A DNA stretch of 5,645 nt from positions 1-5,645 of the forward strand of contig JAEZYO010000594.1 of assembly GCA_023419055.1 (NCBI GenBank). The letters run 5' to 3'. Source of the stretch: Pseudomonadota bacterium (GTDB lineage Bacteria > Myxococcota > Polyangia > Polyangiales > Polyangiaceae). Under the pieces are notes generated by a model. The model was not told the origin of the DNA. It saw only the letters and a list, made by a program, of their open reading frames with translations, and ran no database searches. Positions 1 to 5,469 of this stretch are shown piece after piece (position 1 is the stretch's first letter; every line of letters begins with the position of its first letter). Made by a program: the position numbers and the translations under genes.

Positions 1-525
1 GACGTACTCCTCGCGTACGTCGATTGGGTGATCAGCGAGAACAGCAAGCCTTGTAGTGCCTACTACCAGAGCATCGACACGACCAAGGTCGGCGCCAACG
101 GCTTCTCTTGTGGCGGGCTCATGGCCGCAGGTACCGCCGCCGATTCGAAGATGACGACCTGGGGTCACACGAGCAGCGGCTCCTTCTCCGTGAATCAGGC
201 CTTCTACGACTCGATTCACACTCCCGTGCTCATCGTCACGGGGACGGCCGACAGCCTCGGCGCGAACGAAAATGGCCAGCGCGACTTCGACAACATCTCG
301 GAGCGAGACGACATCCCCGTCATGATGTTTGCCAAGGTCGGCGCCGACCACGGTGGTGACTTGTGGGCGCCGAACGGCGGTCACTTCACCAAGATCAACC
401 TTGCCTGGCTCAATTGGTGGCTCAAGGGAGACGAGTCAGCGAGCGGGAAGGGCATGCTCGTCGGCGCCAGTTGCTCCTACTGCAGTGACAACACCTGGCA
501 GATCCAGTCAGCCAATTTGCCCTGA
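1..525 (+). CDS. Alpha/beta-hydrolase (dienelactone hydrolase / polyesterase-like), C-terminal part
   Basis: The reading frame is open from the first base to the TGA at 523-525 (174 residues), so the true start lies outside the window; the first GTG, at 28, is not a convincing start. The nucleophile elbow GFSCGG puts the catalytic Ser at residue 36. The strand-loop VLIVTGTADS offers Asp84 and the HGGD segment offers His117, giving Ser-Asp-His in the right order and spacing for this fold. The following NGGHFTKINLAWLNWWLKGD is typical of the last helix in secreted esterases of the dienelactone hydrolase/polyesterase type. Several cysteines (18, 37, 158, 161) suggest a secreted, disulfide-bonded protein, but the signal peptide would be upstream. 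Substrate cannot be told from this part. No downstream partner gene is evident. Confidence 0.8.
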   Translation, partial: DVLLAYVDWVISENSKPCSAYYQSIDTTKVGANGFSCGGLMAAGTAADSKMTTWGHTSSGSFSVNQAFYDSIHTPVLIVTGTADSLGANENGQRDFDNISERDDIPVMMFAKVGADHGGDLWAPNGGHFTKINLAWLNWWLKGDESASGKGMLVGASCSYCSDNTWQIQSANLP

Positions 526-801
526 GGCCCGAAGCACTCCTATTCGGCAACTTAGCGGCCCTCTCAGCCACTCGGGTGAGCGCGGCCGCTATTGGCTGTG
601 ACTCGTCGTCTCGTCCAATGACGAACCGTCGAGGACCTCGCCGTGATCCGCCGTTGACCCGTGGTGATGTTGGCAGCTCGCCCGACCCGTTCGGGACCAG
701 ACGCGTGACCACGAGGTGGTCGACCTGGTTCTGTCGGTCCCGGGACCAAGCCGGGCGGCGGTTTCGCCGCGCCTCCCGCACGCGCAGCGCGCCGGTGAGA
801 T
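526..801. other. Non-coding stretch between hydrolase and next ORF
   Basis: No frame in this stretch shows recognisable protein features; the overlapping ORFs on both strands are Arg/Ser/Pro-rich and look like GC-rich noise. The only structure seen is the stem-loop at 554-590. It may be ordinary intergenic DNA or decayed sequence. Confidence 0.45.
554..590. terminator. Stem-loop downstream of the hydrolase gene, possible terminator
   Basis: AGCGGCC at 554-560 is perfectly complementary to GGCCGCT at 584-590. Inside these arms CTCA (563-566) can pair with TGAG (577-580), extending the stem. It lies 29 bases after the hydrolase stop. No T-run follows the right arm, so it is not a classical intrinsic terminator; it could end or stabilise the transcript. 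Assigned by position and structure only. Confidence 0.35.
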
Positions 802-1257
802 GTGGACCACTTCACAATCATCCGCGGCCCGGACAACTGTCGACGGGGTGGGAACGGCGGCCTGCGCTACGGGATCAAAGCGATCCGCCAAGGTATTCAT
901 GGGGGCGCAGCGCGACCCCTCTTCCGCGCGCTGATCGCGCTGACTACTCTCGGCTACCCGCGCCAAGGGTACTCCTCCAAGGGTGAGCCGATATTCCATG
1001 TCGACCCATCGGTCGAGGGCGGGTTCCTCTACGGCACGACGACCGGGGACCATGGTGAGGGAGTCTCGCTCTACGGCGGCGGCGTCATGGTGGGGGTAAG
1101 CGCGCGACTCGGCCAGCTCAGTCTCGGTGGTCAGAGCGCCCTCGTCTTGCATCCAACAGCGGGCTCCTATGGCGCCAGGACGACCGACGGAGCTGGATCC
1201 ACGCTGCTCAGCCTGGGCGCGAACTTCGGCTCTTCGTCGAAACTGGGGTCAGCGTGA
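802..1257 (+). CDS. Glycine-rich beta-strand protein of unknown function, probably truncated by an ISL3 end
   Basis: I do not recognise this protein. From roughly base 930 onward the codons have high G/C third positions, and the product alternates small, polar and hydrophobic residues (for example YGGGVMVGVSARLGQLSLGG). This looks like beta-hairpins of an outer-membrane barrel or a similar beta-rich surface protein. The frame starts after a TGA at 796-798, with GTG at 802 as first candidate start. The first 40 residues look poor, so the 5' part may be decayed or frameshifted. The last recognisable strand, LLSLGANF, ends at 1227, exactly where an ISL3-like terminus begins, so the final ten residues are probably read from the insertion sequence. 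No signal peptide is seen. The host function is unknown. Confidence 0.4.
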   Translation: MDHFTIIRGPDNCRRGGNGGLRYGIKAIRQGIHGGAARPLFRALIALTTLGYPRQGYSSKGEPIFHVDPSVEGGFLYGTTTGDHGEGVSLYGGGVMVGVSARLGQLSLGGQSALVLHPTAGSYGARTTDGAGSTLLSLGANFGSSSKLGSA

Positions 1258-1259
1258 AA
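1228..1259 (-). repeat. Probable terminal inverted repeat of an ISL3-family element (transposase 3' side)
   Basis: The sequence beginning GGCTCTTCGTCGAAACTGG at 1228 resembles ISL3-family termini, which commonly open with GGCTCTT. It lies about 110-140 bases beyond the 3' end of the ISL3 transposase remnant, on the expected side and in the expected orientation. The opposite end is not found, so pairing of the repeats and a target duplication cannot be tested here. The inner boundary is arbitrary. Confidence 0.5.
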
Positions 1260-1366
1260 GCTCTCTGCGCGGCGTCTGACACGGTCCTCGCAGCGCGAGA
1301 TAGTCGTGGCCTCTCACGAGCCGAGCCCCGCGCCAGCCGCCGGTCGATTCGGGCGTCAGTGTTCAC

Positions 1367-1757
1367 GCGGGCCCTCGCTGTCAGCGTCGGGAGTCCGGGG
1401 GCGAGGAAGCGCTTGATGCCTGCGGAGTTGCGGACTGGATTGGCCGTGATGAAGCGTAGTTTGGCGAGCAGGTAGGCATGATTCCTGTAGCCGCGGCCGC
1501 GACGAACGAGCGTCTCCCAGTTGTTGTTGAGTGCCTCGATGCGTCCGGTCGGGGGCCGCAGCTCTCCCGAGCGCGACGATCTGGTCGAAGTGTTCCCTGA
1601 GGGACTCGTGCAGCTTGCGCATGGGCACGTTGTCGCGGCGCTCGGTTCGGCGGAGGATGCGCCAGAGGCCTTCGTAGAGGGTCCTGCGGTCGGGTGCGGG
1701 GAGGACGACGCGGAGCTCTTCAACGAGCTGGTAGGCGCGAGCGAGCTTGCCGTTCGA
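1367..1757 (-). pseudogene. ISL3-family (IS204/IS1001/IS1096/IS1165) transposase remnant, frameshifted and N-terminally truncated
   Basis: On the minus strand, bases 1757 to about 1569 encode SNGKLARAYQLVEELR, then ILRRTERRDNVPMRKLHESL and EHFDQIVAL. Reading then has to move to another frame, where 1564 to 1367 give GELRPPTGRIEALNNNWETL, VRRGRGYRNHAYLLAKLRF and ITANPVRNSAGIKRFL. Joined, these are the C-terminal part of the DDE transposase of the ISL3 family, including the hallmark G-x-IEALNN segment that carries the final acidic residue. One extra base near 1564-1568 accounts for the shift. About two thirds of a normal 400-500 residue transposase is missing upstream, including the first two catalytic acidic residues and the N-terminal zinc/HTH region. 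It is non-functional. It appears to have entered the ORF that ends near 1227. Confidence 0.85.
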
Positions 1758-1938
1758 GTCGGAAGAGCTGCTGGTCGTCACGAGGCCTATCGTGCACGGG
1801 TGGTCGCAATCGAGGCTGCGCGAGCTGCTTCCCGATCGGATCCTCGCCACGCATCCAGAGCTCATCGTTGTCGATCACGAGGCGTTGCCGGCGCCCCCCG
1901 ACGCGCAGCTTTTGCCCGCGCCAGCGTGAGCCTGATCG
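1758..1938. other. Unassigned segment between two gene remnants
   Basis: Similarity to ISL3 transposases stops near 1757 and the next remnant ends at 1939. One minus-strand frame here reads WRGQKLRVGGRRQRLVIDND followed by ELWMRGEDPIG, which looks protein-like. I cannot assign it, and it is not in the same frame as either neighbour. It may be debris of another gene or a diverged part of the ISL3 element. Confidence 0.4.
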
Positions 1939-2177
1939 TCAGTCGGCGTCTGGGCTCGGAAGCCCCGGCGGAGTCTTCGACTCGACCGCCTCACTCACAT
2001 CGTCGTCAATCGCTTCGCGGATCACCCGCTCCGTCAGCTCCTCAAGATGGGCGTGCAGCTCCCGCGACAACGCCTGGTACTCCGGCCACAACGTCTTATC
2101 CTGGAACGTCTTCGGTGCTCGGAGCATCACCGAGCTGCTACGTTGCCCTCGCTCGCGGTAAGGCTTGAGCCCGTATC
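1939..2177 (-). pseudogene. C-terminal fragment of an unknown protein homologous to the IS66 passenger protein
   Basis: The minus strand encodes about 79 residues from the edge of the IS66 element to a TGA at 1941-1939, beginning RYGLKPYRERGQRSSSV and containing ALSRELHAHLEELTERVIRE. This matches the C-terminal half of the passenger protein inside the element (EGLRAYKRPRQRGTSV and ELSRQLDAQLGELTHRFLRE). By eye about 22 of 54 positions are identical with one gap. A C-terminal tail of some 20 residues is unique to this copy. The N-terminal half is absent: the homology stops at base 2178, where the IS66 terminus starts. The frame continues into the insertion sequence as far as a TTG at 2259, which is probably chance. 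The family is unknown to me; the conserved part is predicted helical, with an L-x6-L-x2-L pattern. Confidence 0.7.
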
Positions 2178-2199
2178 GTAACCCCTCCGCGAACGACGT
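2178..2199 (+). repeat. IS66 left terminal inverted repeat
   Basis: The end begins GTAACCCCTCCGCGAACGAC. It matches the reverse complement of 5125-5146 at 20 of 22 positions; the mismatches are at repeat positions 5 (C versus G) and 16 (A versus G). It lies 48 bases upstream of the tnpA start, and the GTAA terminus is characteristic of IS66 elements. Confidence 0.9.
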
Positions 2200-2207
2200 C
2201 TGGGGCG

Positions 2208-2220
2208 CCGCCCGAGGCGG
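2208..2220. other. Small hairpin inside the IS66 left end
   Basis: CCGCC at 2208-2212 and GGCGG at 2216-2220 flank a three-base loop, between the left inverted repeat and tnpA. It could reduce expression of tnpA from transcripts entering from outside, but no function is shown and a short G/C stem is expected often at this GC content. Confidence 0.25.
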
Positions 2221-2247
2221 GCCTAGAGTGGCGCGCGCGAGGAACGA

Positions 2248-2583
2248 ATGTCGGAGCAACCGGAGCGGCGGAACGGCAGGACGCGCGCGAAGCGCTGGAC
2301 GGAGGCTGAAGCTCGCGAGGTGATCCGCGAATGGCGGGGCTCAGGGCTGAGCGCAGCAGCATTTGCGCGGAGGAAGGGGATCTCGGCGATGCGGCTAGCG
2401 TACTGGGAGCAGCGTCTTGGGACGAGCTCCGCGGGAGACGTGAGCTTCGTGGCGGTGCCGCTGACATCGACACACGCCGTGGAGGTAGAGCACCAAGGGG
2501 TGACGGTTCGCCTCCGCGAGCTCGGTGCCGAAGAGCTCGCCCGCCTGGTGGTCGCGATCGCGCGCCGAGCGCGCGAATGCTGA
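2248..2583 (+). CDS. tnpA: IS66 accessory protein TnpA
   Basis: A 111-residue basic protein, the usual size for the first ORF of IS66 elements. A helix-turn-helix lies at about residues 34-57 (SAAAFARRKGISAMRLAYWE), matching the family pattern in which the second helix is followed by a Tyr-Trp pair. A C-terminal segment at about 78-107 (VEVEHQGVTVRLRELGAEEL) corresponds to the conserved strand and helix at the end of TnpA proteins. TnpA is needed with TnpB and TnpC for IS66 transposition and probably contacts DNA. The ATG at 2248 is preceded by GAGGA at 2239-2243 at good spacing. Its TGA overlaps the tnpB start (AATGCTGA), indicating translational coupling. Confidence 0.9.
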   Translation: MSEQPERRNGRTRAKRWTEAEAREVIREWRGSGLSAAAFARRKGISAMRLAYWEQRLGTSSAGDVSFVAVPLTSTHAVEVEHQGVTVRLRELGAEELARLVVAIARRAREC

Positions 2584-2942
2584 CGCTGCCGCCAGGCACG
2601 CGCGTGTTCCTGGCGACGAACCGCGTTGATGGGCGCAAGGGGATCAACGGGCTTTCGGCGCTGGTACGCTCGCAGTTTTCGCAAGACCCACTTTCCGGCA
2701 CGATGTTCGTCTTCTTCACGAAGCGCGCCGACATCGTGCGCGTCCTGTACTGGGATCGCGACGGCTACGTGCTCGTGACGAAGCGGCTCGAGGTCGGCCG
2801 ATTTCGTGTTCCCTGGCAGAGCGAGAGCGGGCACGTGTCCCTGGAGGCGGCGGAGCTCTTGCTGGTGCTCGAGGGGATCGACCTGAGCCGGGCGACGCGC
2901 CGTGCGCGCTGGAGCCCGAGCCCGAACGGTCGCGCGGCTTAA
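2577..2942 (+). CDS. tnpB: IS66 accessory protein TnpB (Orf2)
   Basis: A 121-residue protein with the IS66 Orf2 signature throughout. It has TNRVDGRKGINGLSALVRSQ at about residues 14-33, corresponding to the family's VDMRKxxDGLAxLV. SGTMFVFFTKRADIVRVLYW at 40-59 is the characteristic F-x-F...D-x-x-K/R-x-LYWD strand region. This is followed by GYVLVTKRLEVGRFRVP at 63-79. The ATG at 2577-2579 overlaps the last codons of tnpA, as is normal for this operon; longer in-frame starts would lie inside tnpA. Its exact biochemical role is unknown, but it is required for efficient IS66 transposition. Its TAA at 2940-2942 merges with the purine-rich stretch leading to tnpC. Confidence 0.93.
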   Translation: MLTLPPGTRVFLATNRVDGRKGINGLSALVRSQFSQDPLSGTMFVFFTKRADIVRVLYWDRDGYVLVTKRLEVGRFRVPWQSESGHVSLEAAELLLVLEGIDLSRATRRARWSPSPNGRAA

Positions 2943-2959
2943 GGAAAAGAAAAAAAGAA
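2943..2959 (+). promoter_or_regulatory. Purine-only tract with A7G run between tnpB and tnpC
   Basis: Directly after the tnpB stop there is an unbroken purine stretch including seven consecutive A residues (2950-2956) followed by G. AAGGA at 2941-2945 resembles a ribosome-binding site but has no start codon at normal distance in the tnpC frame. The tract may help ribosomes reload for tnpC. Because it lies after the tnpB stop it cannot serve a TnpB-to-TnpC frameshift. Confidence 0.35.
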
Positions 2960-3003
2960 CAAGCCCAGGAATTTCCGCTTCGCCGCCGCGGTTGAAGCCC
3001 GCG

Positions 3004-4653
3004 ATGGCGCTGGACGGCAGCACGGCAAAGCTCATCGCGAAGGACTTCGCGGCGCCGGATCTGAAGCGGATTCGCCGTTTCATCGTCGAGGCGGCCCAGG
3101 AAGGAGCGATCGCGGTGCTGGTGGCGACGCTGATGGCGCTGCTCACGCGGATGCGCGACCTGAACCAGGAGCTGACGCGCCGGCTCGCGTGGAAGAATCG
3201 GAGGCACCCGGCGAGCGAGACGCTGCGCCGGCTCCAGCTCGAGCTGCCGTTCATGGTGAACGTCGAGCCGCAGCAATCGGCCAACGACACGTCGGAGAAG
3301 ACACCGGACGGCGCCGAGAACGACGACGATGACGAGCGCAAGAAGCGGAAGAAGCGCGGCCCCAAGAACCCCGATCCGCATGGGCGCCCGACTTTTCCTG
3401 CGCACTTGCCGCGCGTCGAGGGCGACGTGCAGCGCGTCGCTGGCGAAGAGCGCGTCTGTCCGCATTGCACCACCGAATGCGGGCACGTCACCTTCAAAGT
3501 GACGAAGAAGCTCGAGCTCGAACCGGCGCGCTTCGTGGTGCGCGAGGACAAGCGCGAGGTCGTCGCCTGCCAGCATTGCCACGAGTACATCGCCACGGCA
3601 CCCCAGCGCGACGAGGTGCTCGATCGCGGCGTGCTCGGCGAAGAGCTGCTCGTGCAGGCGCTCGTGGATCACTATCAAGACGCTGTTCCCTGGGAGCGGA
3701 TGGAGCGCCGCGCGCGGCAGGAGGGCGTGCCGCTCTCCGCGAACACGCTGGCCGCGAGCGCTGGCCGCGTCATCGATCTGTTCGACCCGATCGTGCGGCA
3801 CATCTTCAAGAAGTGCATCACCTCGGAGTACGTGGCGCTCGACGCGACGAGCATGCGGGTGCTCGACATCGAGCACCCGCTCGGGATCCGCAACAGCGCG
3901 CTCTGGCTGCTCCAGGGAGCGCATTGCTACTCGTACTTCTTCTACGCCGAGAGCGGCCACGCCGACCACCTCGAGGCGAAGCTCGAGGGCTACAAGCTCG
4001 CGAGCGCCATGTGCGACGGCTCGCCCACGAACAACTGCGTCGAGCGCGCCGGTGCCAAGCGCGGCGGCTGCAACTCGCACGGTCGTCGAGGCCTGATCGA
4101 GGCGCTGCGCGGCGGAGATCATCGCGCGCTCGAAGGCGTGCGGCTCTACGGCGAGATCTTCCACGTGGACGCGGAGTCGAAGCGCGCGGGCGAAACCGTC
4201 GAGCAGCGCTTCGCGCGCCGCCAGCGCGACAGCGCGCCGCTGGTCGCCGAGCTTCGAGCCTGGGTAGACGCGCGCCTGCAGGATGTCGAACCCAAATCGG
4301 TGTTGGGCAAGGCCGTGCGCTACCTCGATCGGCAGTGGCCGAGGCTCACGCGCTTTCTCGATGATCCGCTGATGGAGCTGACCAACAACGAAGTCGAACG
4401 CGACCTCAGACCCTGGGTCCTCGATCGTAAGACATGGCTCTTCTGCGGGCACGACGCGAGTGCTCGGCGCGCCGCCGACGCGCTGACGATCATCACGACG
4501 TGCAAGAAGCTCGGGCATGATCCGCGTCGCTACATTCGGGACACGCTGAAGCGGATCCTCGACGGCGAGAAGGATCTGAACGCACTCTTGCCCGAGAACT
4601 ACAAACCCGACGTCGCGCTGTCAGCGCCGACCGAAGTGGGCGCCGCCGCGTAG
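3004..4653 (+). CDS. tnpC: IS66-family DDE transposase TnpC
   Basis: From the ATG at 3004 the protein has 549 residues, within the family range. Residues 35-83 form a leucine-rich helical region of coiled-coil type. An acidic then basic linker (DDDDERKKRKKRG, 107-119) leads to the GRPTFPAHLPR segment. A four-cysteine zinc-binding module follows (CPHC at 152-155, CQHC at 189-192). The DDE core has Asp280 in ALDATSMRVLD, Asp338 in MCDGS and Glu465 in LTNNEVERDLRP, with the conserved Cys/His block GGCNSHGRRG between the last two. The C-terminal domain is recognisable (HDPRRYIRDTLKRI...LLPENY). The first motif reads DAT instead of the usual DET, and the second lacks the usual DGYxxY tyrosines, so this is a divergent branch. 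The frame is open upstream to a GTG at 2902, overlapping tnpB; I chose 3004 because recognisable sequence starts there, though its ribosome-binding site is weak. The enzyme would cut and join the element's ends. Confidence 0.93.
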   Translation: MALDGSTAKLIAKDFAAPDLKRIRRFIVEAAQEGAIAVLVATLMALLTRMRDLNQELTRRLAWKNRRHPASETLRRLQLELPFMVNVEPQQSANDTSEKTPDGAENDDDDERKKRKKRGPKNPDPHGRPTFPAHLPRVEGDVQRVAGEERVCPHCTTECGHVTFKVTKKLELEPARFVVREDKREVVACQHCHEYIATAPQRDEVLDRGVLGEELLVQALVDHYQDAVPWERMERRARQEGVPLSANTLAASAGRVIDLFDPIVRHIFKKCITSEYVALDATSMRVLDIEHPLGIRNSALWLLQGAHCYSYFFYAESGHADHLEAKLEGYKLASAMCDGSPTNNCVERAGAKRGGCNSHGRRGLIEALRGGDHRALEGVRLYGEIFHVDAESKRAGETVEQRFARRQRDSAPLVAELRAWVDARLQDVEPKSVLGKAVRYLDRQWPRLTRFLDDPLMELTNNEVERDLRPWVLDRKTWLFCGHDASARRAADALTIITTCKKLGHDPRRYIRDTLKRILDGEKDLNALLPENYKPDVALSAPTEVGAAA

Positions 4654-4666
4654 CTCGCGCTACCGA

Positions 4667-5044
4667 TCAGCGCTTGGTCGCCCCGACGTGCTCGCGCAAG
4701 AACCGATGCGTGAGCTCGCCGAGCTGCGCGTCGAGCTGCCGACTCAGCTCGCAGAAGCACTGCCAGAGCGCATCGTGCTTGGAGAGGGTCGTCCTCACGC
4801 AGACGCTCGTCCCGCGTTGGCGCGGACGCTTGTACGCCCTCAACCCCTCGCGGCGGCACAGTGCAAGGAACATCGAGTACGAGTAAGGCGTCTGCAAGCT
4901 GTAGGCCTGCTCGAACTCGCTCTCGCGCACGTCCAGCATGGTCGTGCTCAAGCCGCCCTCGCCGGGCGTGACGATGAACTCCAACGGCGTAATCGCCGGG
5001 AGCTCGGCTTCCGTGAACGTGCGCGGCGGACGGTCGCTCGACAT
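4667..5044 (-). CDS. Unknown passenger protein inside the IS66 element
   Basis: A 125-residue protein on the strand opposite tnpA-C; the two stop codons are 13 bases apart, so transcription is convergent. It begins MSSDRPPRTFTEAELPAITP. A middle part follows (EFEQAYSLQTPYSYSMFLAL), then a basic stretch (GLRAYKRPRQRG), and it ends in a helical C-terminus (ELSRQLDAQLGELTHRFLRE). I recognise no domain; no signal peptide or membrane segment is seen. An in-frame TTG at 5113 would add 23 poor residues, so the ATG at 5044 is preferred, although its ribosome-binding site is weak. That the frame is real is supported by a homologous fragment at 1939-2177, which conserves protein sequence despite divergence. 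Basic and helical content would allow DNA binding or a regulatory or helper role in transposition, but this is speculation. It starts about 100 bases from the right end of the element. Confidence 0.7.
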   Translation of the reverse strand: MSSDRPPRTFTEAELPAITPLEFIVTPGEGGLSTTMLDVRESEFEQAYSLQTPYSYSMFLALCRREGLRAYKRPRQRGTSVCVRTTLSKHDALWQCFCELSRQLDAQLGELTHRFLREHVGATKR

Positions 5045-5124
5045 GCCCCGGGCGTCGCACGCTCCGCACCACGTCGCAACAGCCCGCCAAGCACGCCCGA
5101 TTTCCGGCCGCAACGACCCTACTT

Positions 5125-5146
5125 ACGTCGCTCGCGGAGGGCTTAC
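5125..5146 (-). repeat. IS66 right terminal inverted repeat
   Basis: Read on the minus strand from 5146, the end is GTAAGCCCTCCGCGAGCGAC, matching the left end at 20 of 22 positions. It lies upstream of the antisense passenger gene, which is therefore inside the element. Confidence 0.9.
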
Positions 5147-5283
5147 ACCTCAGAGGACGCCGCGACCTGTGCGCGAGCACGCTGCCGCGGTTCACGATCG
5201 AGGTCTCCGATGCAGGGCTCGAAGAAAGCGCGAAGCTGATCGGCTTCAACCACACCATCACTTGGTGTCCCGAAACCGCGTGA
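5147..5283 (+). pseudogene. 3' end of an unknown gene, cut by the IS66 right end
   Basis: Directly outside the right end, a plus-strand frame gives about 44 residues ending at the TGA at 5281-5283, including LPRFTIEVSDAGLEESAKLI and GFNHTITWCPETA. Codons have high G/C third positions and the product has balanced composition, unlike the Arg/Pro-rich noise in the other frames. I do not recognise the protein. Its upstream part is missing and is not found on the other side of the element. Confidence 0.4.
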
Positions 5284-5316
5284 CGCCCGTCTGGAGGCAG
5301 GGAACGGCGCGCTGAG

Positions 5317-5430
5317 ATAACGCTGTGCACGCGGAAACCGTACACGACGGAGCAACGAGAGCAGCTGTTGGCGGAGGTTCGCTCGTCGGGGGAGACGGTT
5401 CGGGGAGGTGGCAGTCGCTTCGCTCCGATC
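5317..5430 (+). pseudogene. Relic of a TnpA/orfA-type transposase helix-turn-helix N-terminus
   Basis: The plus strand reads RKPYTTEQREQLLAEVRSSG followed by ETVR. This strongly resembles the N-terminus of IS66 TnpA/orfA-like proteins (YTxEQRxxLLAEVRxSGxTVREVAxRxGV). After ETVR the expected continuation is split between two frames: an extra G in the GGGG run near 5400 would restore REVA, and the original frame resumes with SRFAP. No ATG/GTG/TTG start is present in frame, and the rest of the protein is lost. It differs clearly from the intact TnpA, so it comes from another element. Boundaries are approximate. Confidence 0.5.
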
Positions 5431-5469
5431 ACGATGCGCCGACACGACCGCTCACGATGGGCGACATAC

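Larger units (their letters stand above)
2178..5146 (+). mobile_element. Complete IS66-family insertion sequence, 2969 bp
   Basis: The element is bounded by 22-bp inverted repeats and contains tnpA, tnpB and tnpC in the canonical IS66 order on the plus strand, plus one antisense gene at the right end. Its length fits the 2.5-3 kb usual for the family, and both ends start with GTAA, as IS66 ends typically do. All three transposition genes are open and keep their family motifs, so it may be active. The eight flanking bases differ (CCCGTATC on the left, ACCTCAGA on the right), so the usual 8-bp target duplication is missing. It truncates a gene on its left and abuts an unrelated gene end on its right. 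Confidence 0.9.

Noticed and set aside
1861..1929. Possible tnpC C-terminal relic on the plus strand (PPDAQLLPAPA then stop) next to the passenger homologue, mimicking the tnpC-passenger arrangement
   Set aside because: The similarity is limited to a few residues around LLP and could easily be chance in GC-rich sequence; no other TnpC motif is found upstream.
1521..2168. Plus-strand ORFs opposite the ISL3 and passenger-homologue remnants
   Set aside because: The recognisable protein similarity is on the minus strand; the plus-strand products show only Ser/Arg/Ala-rich composition.
2943..2959. A7G run as a programmed frameshift site fusing TnpB to TnpC
   Set aside because: The tnpB TAA at 2940-2942 precedes the run, so ribosomes translating tnpB stop before reaching it.
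2223..3596. Minus-strand ORF of 457 codons opposite tnpA, tnpB and the start of tnpC
   Set aside because: It is low-complexity and Ser/Arg-rich, lies opposite three well-supported IS66 genes, and shows no motif.
3465..4364. Plus-strand ORF of 299 codons in another frame of tnpC
   Set aside because: It is almost entirely Arg/Ala-rich, as expected from an out-of-frame reading of GC-rich coding DNA.
2716..4518. A very long minus-strand ORF (600 codons) opposite tnpC
   Set aside because: It is the antisense shadow of the GC-rich tnpC and tnpB genes; the product is rich in Arg, Ala, Leu and His without any domain pattern.
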